A program made the position numbers and the translations under genes. This document shows, piece by piece, positions 23,501 to 34,626 of a stretch of DNA of 64,000 nucleotides; the stretch's first letter is position 1; the number at the start of each line of letters is the position of its first letter. The DNA lies in contig NC_083876.1 in NCBI RefSeq assembly GCF_032452875.1, positions 25,208,001-25,272,000 on the forward strand. Reading direction: 5' to 3'. The notes beneath the pieces are model-generated. The model saw only the letters and a program-made list of their open reading frames with translations. It had not been told where the DNA came from and did not search any database. The DNA comes from Bos javanicus (Eukaryota > Chordata > Mammalia > Artiodactyla > Bovidae).

Positions 23501-23941
23501 GAGTTATTTCTCCACTGATCTCCAGTAGCACATTGGGCACCTTCCGACTTGGGGAGTTCATCTTTCAGTGTCCTATCTTTTAGCCTTTTCATACTGTTCA
23601 TGGGGTTCTCAAGGCAAGAATACTGAAGTGGTGTTCCATTCCCTTCTCTAGTGGACCACATTCTGTCAGAACTCTCCACCATGACCTGTCTGTCTTGGGT
23701 GGCCCTACACAGCATGGCTCATAGTTTCATTGAGTTAGACAAGGCTGTGACTCATGTGATCAGATTGGCTAGTTTTCTGTAATTGTGGTTTTCAGTCTGT
23801 CTGCCCTCTGATGGAGAAGGATAAGAGGCTTATGGAAGCTTCCTGATTGGAGAGACTGACTAAGGGGGAAACTGGGTCTTGTTATGATGGATGGGGATAT
23901 GCTCAGTAAATCTTTAATCCTGTTTTCTATTGATGGGTGGA
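20578..23941 (-). mobile_element. Near-complete BovB LINE with TSD
   Basis: This is 3,364 bp of BovB in minus orientation. The 3' end (GTTCAGTTCAGTTCAGTCGC on the plus strand) is at 20578 and the 5' end at 23941, inside the 5' leader. Flanks are GCTTAGCTCATCTA (20564-20577) and GCTTAGCACATCTA (23942-23955), matching at 13 of 14. It covers most of the leader, the endonuclease and the reverse transcriptase. The coding region is broken, so it is inactive. It is the most complete BovB here. Confidence 0.95.
20602..23715 (-). pseudogene. BovB endonuclease/reverse transcriptase, broken
   Basis: BovB normally codes one protein with an N-terminal APE-type endonuclease and a C-terminal RTE reverse transcriptase, which primes at nicked target DNA. 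Open pieces, in order, are 23715-23038 (start of the endonuclease, LGTWNVRSMN and ISELKWTG), 23009-22179 (rest of the endonuclease, QIDYILC and CGPDH), 22182-21952, 21887-21525 (reverse-transcriptase motif A region, AKAFDYVDHNKLW), 21449-21090 (motif C, FADD) and 20919-20602 (C-terminal part). Stops or frame changes separate these pieces. The motif A region carries an extra seven-residue duplication (AKAFVDY next to AKAFDY). Catalytic Asp residues of FADD remain, but no full protein can be made. Confidence 0.92.
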
Positions 23942-24085
23942 GCTTAGCACATCTAAGCACCTGATAAATGCTTGCTCTTTTATTATTAATAGAACTTAAT
24001 ACGTGCTAGGAAAGAGAGCTCCCTTTTCACCATATCCTTTAACAGCTCCTTTCATCTTTACCACCATATCCTTTACCATCCTATA

Positions 24086-24300
24086 GATGTTTCCCTGGTA
24101 CCTCAGGTGGTAAAGAATCTGCCTGCAATGCAGGAGACCCAGGTCAATCTCTGGGTTGAGAAGATTCCCTGGAGAAGGGAATGGCAACCCCTCCAGTACT
24201 CTTGCCTAGGAAATCCCATGGACAGAGGAGCATGGCAGGCTACAGTCTATGAGATCACAAAGAGTGAGACATGATTGAGTGACTAACACTTTGACTTTTA
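24086..24300 (+). mobile_element. Bov-tA SINE
   Basis: The head is diverged (TCCCTGGTACCTCAGGTGG) and the body typical, ending in CACTTTGACTTTT. No firm TSD is seen. The surrounding ATATCCTTTAAC and ATATCCTTTACC copies are a local duplication. Confidence 0.88.
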
Positions 24301-24455
24301 ACAGCTCAGAAGCAAGCTAAGAATCTCAGCCTCTCTCTCCATGCTGGGGCTATTTCAAAGAAATGTTGCATTCTACTCTGGCTTCTGGCCTTGTGTTGTT
24401 AGACACTATGATGGCAATGCAGATTCCCTGTACCAAACTATGAGTGACTCAAGGA

Positions 24456-25211
24456 TGTTGCTGCTGTTGTTCAGCTGCTCATTCATGTCTGACTCTTTGT
24501 GACCCTACAGACCATAGCATTCCAAGCTTCCCTCTTCTTCACCATCTCCTACAGCTTGCTCAAACTCATGTCCATTGAGTCATGATAACATCCAACCATC
24601 TCATTCTTTGTCGTCCATTCTCCTCCTGCCTTCAGTCTTTCCCAGCATCAGGTTTTTTCCAGTGAGTCAGTTCTTTGCATCAGGTAGCCAAAGTACTGGA
24701 GCTTCAGCTTCAGTATTAGTCCTTTCAATGAATATTCAGGATTGATTTCCTTCAGGGTTGACTAGTTTGATCTCCTTGCTGTCCAAAGGACTTTTAAGAG
24801 TCTTCTCAAACATCACAGTTGAAAAGTATCAATTCTTTGGCACTCAGCCTTCTTAATGGTCCAACTCTCACAATCACACCTGACTGCTGGAAAAACCATA
24901 GCTTTGACTACATGGACATTTGTTGGCAAAGTAATGTCTTTGCTTTTTAATATACTGTCTTGGTTTGTCATAACTTTTCTTCCAAGGAGCAATGTCTTTT
25001 AATTTCATGGCAGCAGTCACCATCTGCAGTGATTTTGGAGCCCAAGAAAATAAAGTCTTTCACGGTCTCCACTGTTTCCCCATCTATATGCCACGAAGTG
25101 ATGGGACTGGATGCCATGGTCTCAGTTTTTTTTTAATGTTGAGTTTTAAGCCAGGTTTTTCACACTCCTCTTTCACCATCAACAAGCTCTTTAGTTCCTC
25201 TTCAACTTCTG
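24456..25211 (-). mobile_element. BovB LINE, 5'-truncated, first of a tandem pair
   Basis: This is about 756 bp of an older BovB. The left flank, CTATGAGTGACTCAAGGA (24438-24455), and right flank, CTATGAGTCAAGGA (25212-25225), fit a TSD with a 4-bp internal loss. The 5' junction shows microhomology with the target (TGCTATGAG against TGCCATAAG of BovB). Confidence 0.92.
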
Positions 25212-25258
25212 CTATGAGTCAAGGAGAAAGGCCAGTCTATTTCATCTTCTTAGCTCTT

Positions 25259-26027
25259 CAGTTCAATTCAGTTACTCAGTCACATCTGACTCTTTGCGAC
25301 CCCATGAATTGCAGCACGCTAGGCCTCCCTATCCCTCACCACCTCCCGGAGTTCACTCAAAACTCATGTGCATCGAGTCGGTGATGCCATCCAGCCATCT
25401 CATCCTCTGTTGTGCCCTTCTCCTCCTGCCCCCAATCCCTCCCAGCATCAAGGTCTTTTCCAATGAGTCAACTCTTCACATGAGGTGGCCAAAGTACTGG
25501 AGTTTCAGCTTTAGCATCATTCCTTCCAAAGAAATCCCAGGGCTGATCTTTAGAATGGGCTGGTTGGATCTCCTTGCAGTCCAAGGGGCTCTCAAGAGTC
25601 TTCTCCAACACCACAGTTCAAAAGCATCAATTCTTCAGAGCTCAGCTTTCTTCACAGTTCAACCCTCACATCCATACATGACCACTGGAAAAACCATAGC
25701 CTTGACCAGACAGACCTTTGTTGGCAAAGTAATGTCTCTGCTTTTGAATATGCTATCTAGGTTGGTCATAACTTTCCTTCCAAGGAGTAAGCATCTTTTA
25801 ATTTCATGGTTGCAGTCACCATCTGCAGTGATTTTGGAGCCCAAAAAGATAAAAGTCTGACACTGTTTCCACTGTTTCTCCATCTATTTCCCGTGAAGTG
25901 ATGGGACCCGATGCCATGATCTTCGTTTTCTGAATGTTGAGCTTTAAGCCAACTTTTTCACTCTCCTCTTTCACTTTCATCAAGAGACTTTTTAGTTCCC
26001 TTCACCTTCTGCCATAAGGGTGGTGTC
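25259..26027 (-). mobile_element. BovB LINE, 5'-truncated, second of a tandem pair
   Basis: This is about 769 bp covering nearly the same part of BovB as the copy 48 bp to its left, but less diverged. It is a separate insertion, not a recent duplicate. Its truncation falls just after the FADD codons (GACACCACCC side). Plus frame 25294-25860 is the antisense shadow. Confidence 0.92.
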
Positions 26028-27385
26028 CTACCAGGTCCCCAAAAAACTCTGCATGTAATAAATTCTCCTAAAGTGATTTTGTTTTGTATTTTTGTTTTCT
26101 CTAATGTTTGATTAGGCCAGAAATCTTGGGACCTGGGAGAGGGGTAGGGATATAGAGAGATTTCTTAAAATTCTAGCCTCTATCCTGTTTTTTGAAATAT
26201 ATTGTGCCAACTTAAAGAAAAATGCACAATGTGAGAGTTATGAGTTAAGTTTTATTTGGGGTAAAATGAGGACTCTAGCCTGGGAGACAGCGTTTCAGAT
26301 AGCTCTAAGAAACTGCTATGAAGAGGTAGGAGGAAGGTCAGCATATATGTGATTTTGGTGAAGGGGGAGCACATGCAATCAAGGACATATTTTTTTTTAA
26401 GAAGGTTTCTGCTAGTCCTGTGGCAGTTAATGCTAGTCACGAGGAATGGATGTCACCATGAAGGAGTTTAGTGCTTTTCTAGATATCAGGAGATACAAGA
26501 ATTGGGCTCCTGAAAATATCTATCTGAAGACCTTTTCTGCCAGTTTTTCCTAGAGCACAGAGTGCCTCATTTCTGCTCTACACCCTGAACTCCTTTCAGG
26601 AGGTGTTGAAAGTCAGTAGCTGCAGCAGCACCTGATCTAACCCTTGTAGAGGTAGATGGCAATTGCCCATAGCAAATGCCAATATGTCATTCACATCTGC
26701 TTGAAGTTCCAAAATTTAAGACCACCCTGTCCAGCCTCAGGGGAATTTACCCAGCCCAGTTACGTACAGGTAGTTCAACTTTTTTTTTTTTTTTGGTAAC
26801 ATATCTGCTGCCTACCACTTATACATACTTCTTTTCTTTCAGGATTCATCTTGAGAAAAGTTCTTTGCTTGTAAGCTTCTCCACAATAACCAACTGCTAT
26901 AATGAAAAATGACAGCAATAACCTGATGAGGTCCCATCAACCTGTACTTCTGCAGACTGTTATTGCTTCCCTGGAGAAAGCATATAAAATCTCTATCATA
27001 CTAAAAAGTCAAATTTAAAGTCCATTATATCTATTGAAAACTTATAAATATGACGCATATGTGAGTCTTCTGGTTAGGTGATGGAATTTACAGTCTTCCT
27101 GTTGTTCAGTGATGACATTGGAACGTAAGTCCCCAGGAATTTACTGGAACATTCACATATGGTCAAATATTACACATACACTTGGCATCCTCATTTATTT
27201 GAGAAGCCATGTGTCTTCACACAGACAATTGGCATCTGGCTTGAATGTTGAAAAGTATGTAGGGAAATAGAGATGCTAATAGGAAATGAAAAGAAAAGAG
27301 AAGCATGGCGAATGGCCCTTCTCCCAACCAAAGGAGAAATGGAAACATTACAGGTCCATCAGATGATCAGCTGTCCGAGTGTGAA
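26028..27385. other. Unassigned stretch with an LTR-like or old repeat block
   Basis: About 26218-26700 begins with GAGTTATGAGTTAAGTTTTA and has a low-copy, old-repeat look. I suspect an ancient LTR-type repeat but cannot name it. A T-run lies at 26780-26796. No coding gene is seen. Confidence 0.35.
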
Positions 27386-27551
27386 AATTCCAGGTGGTGT
27401 TAGGAGTAAAGAATCCTCCTGCCAATGCAGGATGCTGGGGTTCAATCCCTGGGTCAGGAAGATCTCCTGGAAAAGGAAATGGCAATGCACTCCAGTATTT
27501 TTGCCTGGAAAAATCCCATGGACAGAGGGGCCTGGTGGGCTATAGTCCCTA
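27386..27551 (+). mobile_element. Bov-tA SINE head fused to BovB
   Basis: Head and body of Bov-tA run to GGGCTATAGTCC and then stop. The usual SINE 3' end is absent and BovB sequence follows in the same orientation. No TSD is seen at the junction. Confidence 0.85.
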
Positions 27552-28303
27552 TTAGATCATGTATGATACCACTCTAATGGCAGAAAGCAAAGAGGAACTA
27601 AAGAGCCTCTTGATGAGGGTGAAAGAGGAAAGTGAAATGGCTGGCTTAAAACTCAACATTCAAAAAACTATGATCATGGCATCCAGTTCCATCACTTCAT
27701 GGCAAATAGAAGGGAAAAGTGGAAGCAGTGACAGATTTTATTTTCTTGGGCTCCAAAATCACTACAGATGGTGACTGCAGCCATGAAATTAAAAGACACT
27801 TGCTCCTTGGAAGAAAAGCTATGACAAACCTAGACAGCATATTAAAAAGCAGAGACATCACTTTGCTGACAAAAGTCTGTCTAGTCAAAGCTATGGTATT
27901 TCCAGTAGTAGTGTATGGATATGAAAGCTGGATTATAAGGAAGGCTAAGAGGCAAAGAACTGATGTCTTCAAATTGTGGTGCTGGAGAGTCCTTTGGACT
28001 ACAAGGAGATAAAACCAGTCAATCCTAAAAGAAATCAGCCCTGAATATTCATTGGAAAGACTGATGCTGAAGCTGAAGCTCCAATACTTTTGCCACGTGA
28101 TGTGAAGACTCATTGGAAAAGACCCTGATGCTGGAAAAGATTGAAGGCAAAAGGAGAAGGAGGTGGCAGAGGATGAGATGGTTAGATAGCATCACTGACT
28201 CAATAGACATGAATTTGAGCAAACTCCGGGAGACAGTGAGGGACAGGGAAGACTGGCGTGCTGCAGTCCATGGAATTAAAAGGAGTCAGACACAACTTGG
28301 CAG
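27552..28303 (+). mobile_element. BovB LINE, 5'-truncated
   Basis: This starts at the region just after the FADD codons (GATACCACTCTAATGGCAGA) and ends at a diverged BovB terminus. Frames 27559-27774, 27719-28012 and 28113-28307 are successive pieces of one former reading frame, broken by indels. Confidence 0.92.
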
Positions 28304-28325
28304 CTGACAATGACAAGGTACAAAG

Positions 28326-28549
28326 GGGCTTCCCAGGTGGTGTTAGTGGTGAAGAACTTGCCTGCCAACACAGGAGACATAAGAGACACAGGTTTGATTC
28401 CTGGGTTGGGAAGATGCCTTGGAGGAGGGCATGGCACTCATTCCAGTATTCTTGCCTGAAGGATCCCATGGAGAGAGGAGCCTGGTGGACTACAGTCCAT
28501 AATGTCACAAAGAGTTGGACACAACTGTGGTGACTTAGCCCACATGCCC
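28326..28549 (+). mobile_element. Bov-tA SINE with TSD
   Basis: This is a complete copy. Flanks are ACAAGGTACAAAG (28313-28325) and ACAATGTACACAG (28550-28562), matching at 11 of 13. It sits between the BovB 3' end and an old DNA transposon. Confidence 0.9.
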
Positions 28550-28557
28550 ACAATGTA

Positions 28558-29036
28558 CACAGATGGTCCCAGATTTATGATTGGACTTACAGTTTTTTAC
28601 TTTATGATGGTGCCAAAGCAATACACACTCAGTAGAAACTGTATCTTGAATTTGGTCTTTTCCTGGGCTAGCAAAGTATAGCACGATAAATTTTCATGAT
28701 GCTGGGCAGTGGCAGCAAGCTGAAGCTCCCTGTCATTCATGTGGTTAGGAGGGCAAACCACTGATAGCCTTACAACCATTCTGTTCCCACATAACCATTC
28801 TGTTTTTCACTTTTGGTAAGTATTCAAAAAATTACATGAGATGTTCCACATTTAATTACACATGGTTATGTTCAATGATTTTGCCCAACTGTGGGCTAAT
28901 GTATGTGCTCTGATCATATTTAAAGTAGGCCAGCTTATGAGGTTCAGTAGTTTAGGTATATTTAATACATTTCAACACACATATTTTCAATTTTTGATGG
29001 ATTTATTGGGACAAACCCCATCATAGGGTTAGTTGA
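28558..29036. mobile_element. Old DNA transposon, left part (Tigger-like)
   Basis: The sequence resembles a mammal-wide non-autonomous TcMar/Tigger-type element, with inner terminal repeats of the form ACTTACGATGG. Recognisable stretches are TTTATGATGGTGCCAAAGCA, TTACAACCATTCTGT and ATTTTGCCCAACTGTGGGCT. It is interrupted at 29036 by a SINE and resumes at 29228. The exact family name is uncertain. Confidence 0.6.
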
Positions 29037-29227
29037 CTCAGTTGTGTCTGACTCTTTTCGACCCTACGGACTGCAGCCCGCCAGACTCTTCTGTCCATGG
29101 AATTCTTCAGGCAAGAATACTGGAATGGGTTGCCATTTCCTACTCCAGAGGATCTTCTGGACCCAGGGATCAAACCTGTGTCTCCTGTATTTCAGGGAGA
29201 TTCTTTACTATCTGAGCCGCCAAAGGA
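29037..29227 (-). mobile_element. Bov-tA SINE inside the DNA transposon
   Basis: This is an antisense Bov-tA. Short flanks, AGTTGA at 29031-29036 and 29228-29233, are the likely TSD. The plus frames at 29033-29285 are shadows. Confidence 0.88.
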
Positions 29228-29255
29228 AGTTGAAGAATATCTGTATAGTCTTATA
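29228..29255. mobile_element. Old DNA transposon, right end
   Basis: AAGTTGAAGAATATCTGTAT continues the transposon terminal sequence interrupted at 29036. An ATT microsatellite follows at about 29260-29273. Confidence 0.5.
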
Positions 29256-29586
29256 AAACATTATTATTATTATTGGCCTTACTGAATCATTTTGTAAGTG
29301 AGGCATATGCAATAATAAATACAAAATTATGGCTCGCTGTAATAAATATTTGCCTTCCAAAGAAGACACCTTCTTATGGGAACCATTGCCTCAGCAACCA
29401 CTCCCGCTTCCCTAGCCTGGGCTTCATCTTAAGCATCAGAGCCACCATGTTAGTATAGCATGAGTCTGCCTGGTCACGGACGACTGAGACAATGTTTCTG
29501 AGGCTTAGCCACATTCTTACTCTCAGAGTATGTGAAGTAACCCCCACATCCATATAGCAAATTCCATGTAGCAAATTTTACTTTAT

Positions 29587-29806
29587 AGTGACTTCCTTGG
29601 TGGCTCAGACAGTAAAGCATCTGCCTACAATGCAGGAGACCTGGGTTCAATCCCTGGGTTGGGAAAATCCCCTGGAGAAGGAAAAGGCAACCCACTCCAG
29701 TATTCTTGCCTGGAAAATCCCATGTATGAAGGAGTCTGGTGGGCTACAGTCCGTGGGGTCGCAAAGAGTCAGACATGACTAAGCGAGTTCACTTTCTTTC
29801 ACTTTA
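29587..29806 (+). mobile_element. Bov-tA SINE
   Basis: Head GTGACTTCCTTGGTGGCTCAG, with body and tail ending in CACTTTCTTTCACTTTA. A candidate TSD, ACTTTATAGT against ACTTTAAGTT, is weak. Confidence 0.9.
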
Positions 29807-30829
29807 AGTTGGGTTTCTGTCACCTGCAACAAGAAAGATTCCTAAAACCATATGGGAGACAATAGTGAGATAAGGGTACAAAGAAAAGGACAGAATTTCA
29901 ACATGGCGTGGATATGAAAAAGAAGGAATGTAATAGATAAGAAAGGAGACCATCTAAGTTATCTGGTTACAGCTACTGAAATCTCAGCATGGTGACTTAT
30001 TCGTCATGTGACACTGAGCACATCACATTCCATTCCTAATCTATAAAATGGAGTTAGTTTGAAATGCTTATAAAATTTTGGGTACAAACGAGATCCTGTC
30101 TCTAATTTCACCAGATATGAATAAAACTAACTCAAGAATCTTATACTGGCTTCATTTTCTCCTTCTTATCCTTACCCTGCATCATCTGAGAACACTAGGT
30201 TTAAACAAACCCACTAGTAGGGTCACCTAATTTCCAACCCAAGCATAAGAAAAGTGTCCTAGGTTGGCATGGCTTCTGGAAAGAAGGGAAAGCTGTCAGC
30301 AGCACTGCTCTCTTGACACCACACTCCACCCAGGCTGCCAGACCTGCCAGGCACAAACTCAACAGGCCCTTCCAAAGTCCTTCTGCCCCACAGGCTCCGT
30401 GCCCAGGCTGGTACAGAGTCCCATCTCTTCCAGACCCACAACCACATATTTGTTTCCAATCCCAAAGATTACCTCAGAAGTCTGACTGCTTTCCTTTTCA
30501 ATCTCTGGGATTAAAAACAGCAATAGTCTTATGCCACTTCTTCCCTTGATTATGCAGCTACACATGTTCCATCTTCCTTCATTAAACCTCTTTCCCAGAG
30601 TAGCTACCTGGTCTATCTTCCCTCATTGAAGTATCTCCACTTTAAGCATTAAGCTAAATTATCCTCCCAACTCACTTCCAGGAAACCAAGAATTTGGAAC
30701 TCTTCTCATAGCTAAGATCTTAAGGTTTGTTCCCCTCCTAAGACCATGAGCTCCTGAAAACTGGGAGAGCACTTTTATTTTTCTTTGGGTCAAACCATAC
30801 CCACCACCAGCATCCAACACCTAGCCAAG
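29807..30829. other. Unassigned stretch with MIR and L2 relics
   Basis: About 29985-30085 resembles a MIR 3' half (CTATAAAATGGAGT). About 30735-30829 resembles a sense L2 3' end (CATGAGCTCCTGAAAACTGG with CAACACCTAGCC), continuing into the next TSD. The GC-richer part at 30260-30430 has overlapping frames on both strands with no domain. Confidence 0.4.
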
Positions 30830-30840
30830 TACCAGGCACA

Positions 30841-31074
30841 TGGCTGTGTGTGTATGTGTTCTAAGTCACTTCAGTCGTGTCTGACTCTCTGTGACTCTAT
30901 GGACCACAGCCTGCCAGGCTCCTCTGTCCATGGGATTCTCCAGGCAAGAATACTGGAGTGGGTTGCTATGCCCTCCTCCAGGGGATCTTCCTGATCCAGG
31001 AATTGAACCCGCATCTCTTATGTCTCCTGCATTGGCAGGCAGGTTCTTTACCACTAGTGCCTCCTGGGAAGCCC
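30841..31074 (-). mobile_element. Bov-tA SINE with TSD
   Basis: This is an antisense copy with a GTGTGTGTATGTG tail on the left. Flanks are TACCAGGCACA (30830-30840) and TACCAGTCACA (31075-31085), matching at 10 of 11. It landed in an L2 3' end. Confidence 0.93.
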
Positions 31075-31085
31075 TACCAGTCACA

Positions 31086-32342
31086 CACTCAGCTTAAAAA
31101 TGTTGCATATGAAACTGCAACATGGTTTGTCTTGATATTCCTCCAGCTACTTCCTAGATCATATCATGGTGTGGCTCACTCTTCATGGGCAGGGGTCAGG
31201 TTTCTTCTTGACTTCAGAGAGTTTAGTTATGCTCCTCCCCTTGCATTTTTGCTTTTGACATCAGATGAGAACAAAGAAGGATAAAATAGAGGGGGTGAGG
31301 TGTACTCACATGAATGGCAATGTCTATTCTCATCATGATTTTGAAGCAGAATTAGAAAGGACAATGTCTGTGCCTCCTTTTTGATAACATATTTTGAATT
31401 CAGGTTTGTCTCTCCATGTACTACTTCATCCACTACTCTTACCCAAGAAACTTTGTCAACATCTTATCTTCAGTCTTGGTGTCTTCACTATAATAAAGAG
31501 TTGAAAATAAAAGGTTGGATCATATAGACTTTATAGAATCCTTTGGACACACATAAGTTACTATAGTTACGCTTTGAAGTGAAAATTCTGGAACTACAAT
31601 ATATTCATGAATAGTGTAGCTTTTGTTTTTAAAAAAACCTGGCTTTTGGTTTCACTCAAAAAACTATACTTCAAAAATGAGAGAATTATCATACGTTGAA
31701 GTCCTTACAGTCTCTCTCATATTGCAGGTCACTTTCTCAATTGAATTTAGCTTGAACAAAGTAATTTGGCTGAAATTGTATCAGACAATGTTTACAGAGG
31801 TCACCCGAGACACCTGATATTTAAAAATTAGGGGGCAAAAAAACTCAATACAGTTTTAGCATTGTAAGCAGGCTTCTTGAAAACAAGTTATTATAATACA
31901 GAAATTACAAATAGCATAAAATTTCCATATCAGGATCATATACTAAACCAAAAATATTATAACAAATAGTTAAAGGTAAAAGATGAAGATGTTGGTAAAA
32001 CTTTGATGGGAAATTCAAAGTTCTTCTTATGATAAAAAGGACAATAATGTTGAAGATATATGTGAAGCATTTAAGTAAAATCATTTCATGAAAAATGCAG
32101 AAAAAATAAAGCATTTCTAAATCAATGTACTAGCTTATGTATTATTTTATATCAATATATTGACTCTAAAATATTTCAAATATACATGGATAATTAATTA
32201 ATCAACTATATAGGCACAAATTACCTATTTTATCCATCCCTGAAAGAGATATATGTTCAAACTGGCCACAAAACTGATTCTGTTATCTTTTCATTGGAAA
32301 AATAAAAAATGGCCTAAAACCTGAGGTTGTGTAATATTCAGA
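31086..32342. other. Unassigned AT-rich stretch
   Basis: No gene or repeat is recognised. Frames at 31227-31433, 31623-31817 and 31905-32114 carry no motif. Confidence 0.3.
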
Positions 32343-32351
32343 CATATGGTG

Positions 32352-32674
32352 AGTGAAGTGAAATGAAGTGAAAGTCGCTCAGTCGTGTCCGACTCTTTGT
32401 GACCCCATGGACTATACAGTCCATGAAATTCTCTAGGCCAGAATACTGGAGTGGGTAGCCTTTCCCTTCTCCAGGGGATCTTCTCAAACCAGGGACTGAG
32501 CCCAGGTCTCCCACATTGCAGGCAGATTCTCTACCAGCTGAGCCACAAGGGAAGCCCAAGAATACTGGAATTGGTAGCCTATCCCTTCTCCAGGGGATCT
32601 TCCCAACCCAGGAATCAAATCGGGGTCTCCTGAATTGCAGGCAGACTCTTTACCAACTGAGCTATCAGGGAAGG
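32352..32674 (-). mobile_element. Double-headed Bov-tA SINE with perfect TSD
   Basis: Read on the minus strand, two tRNA-like heads (about 32674-32557 and 32556-32440) precede one body. Flanks CATATGGTG at 32343-32351 and 32675-32683 are identical. It has the same architecture as 6574-6878. Confidence 0.92.
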
Positions 32675-32711
32675 CATATGGTGGTCGTGGTCTATTAGAG
32701 ATATGCACGCC

Positions 32712-33041
32712 CACATGCTATGTCGCTTCAGTCATGTCCGACTCTGTGCGACCCTATGGACAGCAGCCCACCAGGCTCCACCATCCACAGGATTCTCTAG
32801 GAAAGATACTGGAGTGGGTTGCCAGTTCCTTCTCCACTCTTAGAGATAAGACATCCCCAAGTCTTATCCCACTCTTGCAAGCCCATGGACTGTAGCCTGC
32901 CAGGTTCCTTTGGATTTCCCAGGGATGGATACTGGAGTGGTTGCCATTCCCTTCTCCAGAGGACCTTCCTGACCCAGGGATCAAACCCACATCTCTTGCA
33001 TTGCAGGTGGATTCTTTACCACTGGGCCACCAGGTATGCCC
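32712..33041 (-). mobile_element. Compound BovA/Bov-tA SINE
   Basis: A BovA body (32712-32840) is followed by a second BovA body with a tRNA-like head (about 32855-33041). This resembles a BovA2-type dimer with an added head, or two adjacent insertions. No TSD between the units was found. Confidence 0.75.
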
Positions 33042-33087
33042 CATTCAGACATACATAGTATATCAAAATGATATACACAGCATGGTG

Positions 33088-33797
33088 GAGAGTGAAAAAG
33101 TTGGCTTAAAGCTCAACATTCAGAAAACGAAGTTCATGGCAACCAGTCCCATCACTTCATGGGAAACAGATGGGGAACCAGTGGAAACAGTGTCAGACTT
33201 CATTTTTTTTTGAGCTCCAAAATCACTGCAGATGGTGACTGCAGCCATGAGATTAAAAGATGCTTGCTCCTTGGAAGGAAAGTTATAACCAACCTAGACA
33301 GCATATTCAAAAGCAGAGACATTACTTTGCTGACAAAGATCCGTCTAGTCAAGGCCATGGTTTTTCCTGTGGTCATGTATGGATGTGAGAGTTGGACTGT
33401 GAAGAAGTCTGAACGCCGAAGAGTTGATGCTTTTGAACTGTGGTGTTGGAGAAGACTCTTGAGAGTCCCTTGGACTGCAAGGAGATCCAACAAGTCCATC
33501 CTAAAGGAAATCAGTCCTGAATATTCATTGGAAGGAATGATGCTAAAGCTGAAACTCCAGTACTTTGGCCACCTCATGTGAAGAGTTGACTCATTGGAAA
33601 AGACTCTGATGCTGGGAGGGATTGGGGGAAGGAGGAGAAGGGGACGACAGAGGATGAGATGGCTGGATGGCATCACCGACTCGATGGACGTGAGTTTGAG
33701 TGAACTCCGGGAGCTGGTGATGGACAGGGAGGCCTGGCATGCTGCGATTCATGGGGTTGCAAAGAGTCATACACGACTGAGCGACTGAACTGAACTG
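33088..33797 (+). mobile_element. BovB LINE, 5'-truncated
   Basis: This covers the part from the AGAGTGAAAAAGTTGGC region to the canonical ACTGAACTGA end. Short flanks, ATGGTG at 33082-33087 and 33798-33803, are a possible TSD. Plus frames 33159-33581 and 33594-33788 are broken BovB coding sequence. Confidence 0.92.
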
Positions 33798-33813
33798 ATG
33801 GTGTTTTTCTAAT

Positions 33814-33880
33814 TCAATGTATTTATTTTAATTGGAGGCTAATTATTTTACAATATACAATGATTTTAACAGATCTAATC
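33814..33880 (-). mobile_element. L1 3' end remnant
   Basis: TTTTAATTGGAGGCTAATTA followed by TTTACAATAT is the antisense of the ruminant L1 3' end. Only a short diverged piece remains. Confidence 0.6.
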
Positions 33881-34626
33881 CCTGTCCCCCTGGTTTTTAC
33901 ATTCAGTGTTGGAAAGATATGGGAAGGATTTCACAATCCTTAAAGAACTTCATTTTCTTTTTCCTTCTCAAAATACACAGAAAAAAGCTACCTTACTTTA
34001 CTTTTACAATGTCTCAGATGCTAAAAAAGAATCTGATTTTTCTAACACTCCCAAATATATCTGCTAAATTTGACTTGTTATCATTATGACTTAACCTAGG
34101 TTTCCATTTCCTCAAATGCAAAATCAGGGGAAAAAATGCACCCATCCTCACAGGACTGGCAAAGTTTAAATGGGATGCTGTGCATAAACCCAGACTAGCT
34201 GATATCAATAAACTTTAACTACTATTATTATCAGGAAAAGTACCTGGATCTAACTTGCCATGCACAAAGTTACTGAGAATTATCTGGTAGATTTCAGCAT
34301 TGTCTCAATTACCAATACACAGAGAGTCAATTATGTAGAGTCTATTAGTTCTGATATCAACTCACAAGCATGTGGATACATTTTGAGTAATGAATAAAAT
34401 TTATTTTCATTTTAACAGAAGATATGTAGAACAAGAATTCTAGACAAAGAATTTTGCTAAATGAACTGGAGGTGTGACTGGATAGACCACAATGTGAAAG
34501 GAAAAGCTAAGAGATATGGTATTAACATTACATCAAAGAGTAGAGTTTTTCTGAAATCTGGGGGAGCTTTCTCTCCTGAATTCAAAACACCACACATTCA
34601 CAGTATCCCAAATGCAATATATTCCT
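33881..34626. other. Unassigned stretch
   Basis: No gene or repeat is recognised. Confidence 0.3.

Noticed and set aside
25294..25860. 188-codon plus frame, and similar frames at 53476-54030, 33200-33676 and 57287-57772
   Set aside because: These are antisense shadows of the BovB C-terminal coding region. The shared SSHLILC...LLLLPPIPPS pattern is the reverse of RRRRGRQRMRWLDG.
20578..28303. CRISPR-like array from repeated blocks
   Set aside because: Repeat lengths are hundreds of bases, on both strands, with TSDs. These are LINE and SINE copies in a mammalian genome.
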